Below, piece by piece: positions 61,803 to 64,000 of a stretch of DNA of 64,000 bases. The stretch spans positions 62,001 to 126,000 of the forward strand of contig WQZS01000005.1 of assembly GCA_009780585.1 (NCBI GenBank). The letters run 5' to 3'. Each line of letters begins with the position of its first letter. Positions within the stretch are counted from its first letter, which is position 1. The translations under genes were made by a program, and so were the position numbers. The notes beneath the pieces were generated by a model that had not been told where the DNA came from, did no database searches, and saw only the letters and a list, made by a program, of their open reading frames with translations. Origin of the DNA: Defluviitaleaceae bacterium (GTDB lineage Bacteria; Bacillota; Clostridia; Lachnospirales; WQUN01).

Positions 61803-62348
61803 ATGTCCATATATAACATCATTGACCTGGTCGTGCTGGGCGTCATCGCGGCGTTCGGCTTTAAGGGGATAAGCAGGGGTTTGGTCATGTCCCTGGCCGG
61901 CGGGCTGTCCTTAGTCATCGGGATAAGCGGCGCGCGGGCGGCGTCCACTTACCTGACCCCGTACATGGGAAGGCTCTTGGTTCGCGTATTGGGCGAAGGG
62001 ACCGCCGTAAACATCATGGACCATGTACCCTCGTTCCCCTGGGCGAACGATATCCTGACCTTGCCCACCACCTATATGTTTTCGTTTATCTTCGCTTTCC
62101 TCGGTATCACGCTGGCTGTTTATTACGCGGCGTCCCTGTTGGACGCGGTCGTAAAGTTCCCCATATTAAACCTGGCGAATAAGCTCGGCGGACTTGCGGG
62201 CGGGCTGATATTCGGCGGGGCTGTCGTATGGCTGGGGGTGTATCTGCTCCGTTATTTCGGCATCCCGAGCCCGGGCGTGATCGGGAACACGATGCTGCTT
62301 GAATTCGTGTACCGAACGATGCCGCAGTTGCAAAGCTATATCCCGTAG
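61803..62348 (+). CDS. CvpA-family membrane protein
   Basis: 181 residues with four helices and the CvpA start (IIDLVVLGVIAAFGFKGISRGLV). The family is named after colicin V production and is linked to export and envelope stress, but its biochemical role is not known. A Gly-rich segment near the end (LGGLAGGLIFGGAVVWLG) is family-typical. It lies between the second STAS gene and the kinase-like gene, with a ribosome site GGGAGGTTCCGA. It may be an accessory to the peptide export. Confidence 0.85.
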   Translation: MSIYNIIDLVVLGVIAAFGFKGISRGLVMSLAGGLSLVIGISGARAASTYLTPYMGRLLVRVLGEGTAVNIMDHVPSFPWANDILTLPTTYMFSFIFAFLGITLAVYYAASLLDAVVKFPILNLANKLGGLAGGLIFGGAVVWLGVYLLRYFGIPSPGVIGNTMLLEFVYRTMPQLQSYIP

Positions 62349-62364
62349 GGAAAGGACGCGTACC

Positions 62365-62757
62365 ATGAATGAATTGGTTATTGAAGCGAAGACGGAAAAC
62401 ATCGACGCGGTGCTTAACTTTATATATGAAAAGCTCGGGAACTGCCCCGAAAAAACGAAAAACCAAATAAGCGTCGTCACGGACGAAATCTTTTCCAATG
62501 TCGCCAACTATGCTTATAACCCGGGGGTCGGCAACGTAAGCATCCGCGTTACCGTGGATGAGGAAGTATCCATCGAGTTTGAGGACGGCGGTATTGCCTT
62601 TAACCCATTAAACGCCGCCGACCCGGATATATCATTGGGGGCGGAGGAACGCGGCATCGGTGGGCTGGGTATCCATATCGTGAAGAACATCATGGATTCC
62701 GTTGATTACCGCCGTGACGGAAACAAAAATATCATTACCGTTAAAAAAAAGCTGTAA
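62365..62757 (+). CDS. RsbW/SpoIIAB-like anti-sigma serine kinase
   Basis: 130 residues with the GHKL ATPase fold. The N-box is VVTDEIFSNVANYAY (E41, N45), G1 is EFEDGGIAFNP, and G2 is RGIGGLGIHIV (96-106). Such proteins bind a sigma factor or other partner and phosphorylate STAS proteins. The ATG follows GGGAAAGGACGCGTACC; an upstream reading overlapping the CvpA gene is rejected. With two STAS genes and the PP2C gene it completes a partner-switching circuit. Confidence 0.9.
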   Translation: MNELVIEAKTENIDAVLNFIYEKLGNCPEKTKNQISVVTDEIFSNVANYAYNPGVGNVSIRVTVDEEVSIEFEDGGIAFNPLNAADPDISLGAEERGIGGLGIHIVKNIMDSVDYRRDGNKNIITVKKKL

Positions 62758-62775
62758 CCGAAGGGGAGTATTCAT

Positions 62776-64000
62776 ATGCCGGGTATACGGGACAATATGA
62801 GGAATTGGTGGGAAAAGCAAAAAGAGGAATTCAAGCTGCAGCGGGCGCTGGCCTCCCGTGACAGCGCCGCCAAAAAGCACCGAGCGTTATACAACGCGGA
62901 ACTGGCAAAAACGGAAAAGCAAGCCAAAGCCAAAGGGGATTGCGACCCCTACGATTTATTAATGGAAAGATACAACCAACGCATGAACATCCGCGACAAC
63001 CCGGAAAAATTCCGCGCCATTGAAAAAGCAAACGAAAAAGCGGGCAAGCAGCATGGCAACGCCACGGGTTGTTCCATGGCCCTTGACAGGCTGTACGGCG
63101 AAAAAAACATGGATAATATAAATAAAGACAACATGAAGGGGCGCGGCTTGGGCGCGTGGCTTGGGCGGCTGGTGACCGGACGCAGGGATTCCGGCGTGCG
63201 CGCGACGGGTGTGGAGGCACATAAAGCCCATATGACGCAAACGGGCTTCAACCATGGCGAAATGCAAGAGGTATGGAAGTTGCAGCAATGCGAGGCGGAA
63301 ATCCGCAGCGGTGCCCTTAAACCGGAGGAAGTCCTTGCCCGCGAAATGGACAGCTTCGGCAAAAAATACGACGCCGAAAAAACCATTGCCAAAATGAAAA
63401 ACCAAACCATGGAAAACCGCAACAAACCCGCGGGGCCGGAAAGCACGGAATTCATCGAACAATTCCGCTGGATGTCGAGGGAACGCGCCTGTATGTATGA
63501 AAGGATACACGCGGAACATGGCATGGATTTTTTCCCGCAGCATTACGATAACGACGAGCTTAACACTTCAAAAGCAAACGCGGAAATGTATCCCCAAAAC
63601 ACCAACGGCTCCAAAACGCTAGATAGGCTTACAACCCGCGTCACGCTTGCGCGGGCATATATGTATTCCCAAGGCTGTACGCTGGAGCAAATATACGGCG
63701 ATACGGACGCCGACAAAGCGCTGCGCACGAAATACGGCAAGGAAATGATGCAAAAGCTGTCGGGAAGCATGGAAGACGCGAGCAAGATGTATGCCGACAT
63801 CGCCAAAAAACTTTCCGACTTCCCCATGCCCGATATGACAAGCGACGCCGCAATCTACGAAAATATGCGCGATATCGACTTCGCAAGGAACGCGGGGATT
63901 GACCTGTCGCAAATCATCAATCTGCGGGACGAGGACAAAGAGAATAAAAGACCGTACCACGCGTTGGAGCAAGCCTTCCATGACAATTTAACGGATAAGG
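62776..64000 (+). CDS. Large helical protein of unknown function, incomplete at window end
   Basis: The frame is open from the ATG at 62776 to the window end (408 codons). The product is rich in Lys, Glu, Ala and Met with few hydrophobic stretches, and predicted to be mostly alpha-helical. It starts with MPGIRDNMRNWWEKQKEEFKLQ. No signal peptide, membrane helix or known motif is visible. The gene follows the RsbW-like gene by 18 nt with AAGGGGAGTATTCAT. In a secretion cluster it could be a substrate, structural or accessory protein; this is inference. Confidence 0.75.
   Translation, partial: MPGIRDNMRNWWEKQKEEFKLQRALASRDSAAKKHRALYNAELAKTEKQAKAKGDCDPYDLLMERYNQRMNIRDNPEKFRAIEKANEKAGKQHGNATGCSMALDRLYGEKNMDNINKDNMKGRGLGAWLGRLVTGRRDSGVRATGVEAHKAHMTQTGFNHGEMQEVWKLQQCEAEIRSGALKPEEVLAREMDSFGKKYDAEKTIAKMKNQTMENRNKPAGPESTEFIEQFRWMSRERACMYERIHAEHGMDFFPQHYDNDELNTSKANAEMYPQNTNGSKTLDRLTTRVTLARAYMYSQGCTLEQIYGDTDADKALRTKYGKEMMQKLSGSMEDASKMYADIAKKLSDFPMPDMTSDAAIYENMRDIDFARNAGIDLSQIINLRDEDKENKRPYHALEQAFHDNLTDK

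Overview
The window looks like chromosomal DNA of an endospore-forming Bacillota of the Clostridia type, moderately GC-rich. The evidence is a GerA-type germinant receptor operon, a CotH-like spore coat gene, and the Firmicutes-type block yicC-remA-gmk-rpoZ-priA-def-fmt. Many genes overlap by ATGA, start codons are ATG, GTG and TTG, and Shine-Dalgarno sites are clear. No rRNA, tRNA, CRISPR array, transposase, integrase or relaxase was recognised.

Left part (1-11.5 kb, minus strand). An ABC exporter (ATPase plus two permeases) is translationally coupled to a sensor kinase and a response regulator cut by the window edge. Next come a relic of the proA 3' end and the housekeeping block fmt-def-priA-rpoZ-gmk-remA-yicC. 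A D,D-carboxypeptidase follows, with a promoter that predicts a leaderless mRNA.

Middle part (11.5-37 kb) is a mosaic. It holds a YesL-like membrane protein, two MerR/GyrI/lectin-like chimeric regulators with classic 19-bp-spacer MerR promoters, a large secreted repeat protein, hicAB, trmB, a CotH gene broken by one in-frame TAG, and a UgpC-type sugar ABC ATPase. It also holds gerAA plus a fused gerAB-gerAC gene, an amidohydrolase, a giant GNAT fusion protein, and two paralogous small Cys-containing proteins. Hairpins and palindromes punctuate it, including a family with the same 12-3-12 layout and an ATT loop.

Right part (37-64 kb, plus strand) is one long co-directional cluster and the most unusual part. 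It opens with an ECF sigma factor. A type IV secretion-like core follows: VirD4 coupling ATPase, a secreted membrane-anchored protein, a VirB2/Maff2-like pilin, three VirB6/TrbL-like proteins (one with about 800 extra residues) and a VirB4 ATPase with a fused N-terminal membrane domain. Then comes a partner-switching module: an STAS protein, a PP2C phosphatase fused to an ECF-transporter-S-like membrane domain, a second STAS protein and an RsbW-like kinase. Between these lie an EamA transporter, a stand-alone S-like protein, and an NHLP/NHLM-type peptide export set (short HlyD-like protein, C39-peptidase ABC exporter, second ABC exporter). The exporter set is followed by two full Nif11/NHLP-type precursor peptides, each with a double-Gly leader and a 7-Cys core of nearly identical spacing, and by a third precursor reduced to 24 codons. 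A CvpA-like protein and a large helical protein running off the end complete the cluster.

The working idea, which is inference, is a relaxase-free T4SS-like machine co-regulated with the export of two Cys-rich peptides through ECF-sigma and PP2C/STAS/kinase control.
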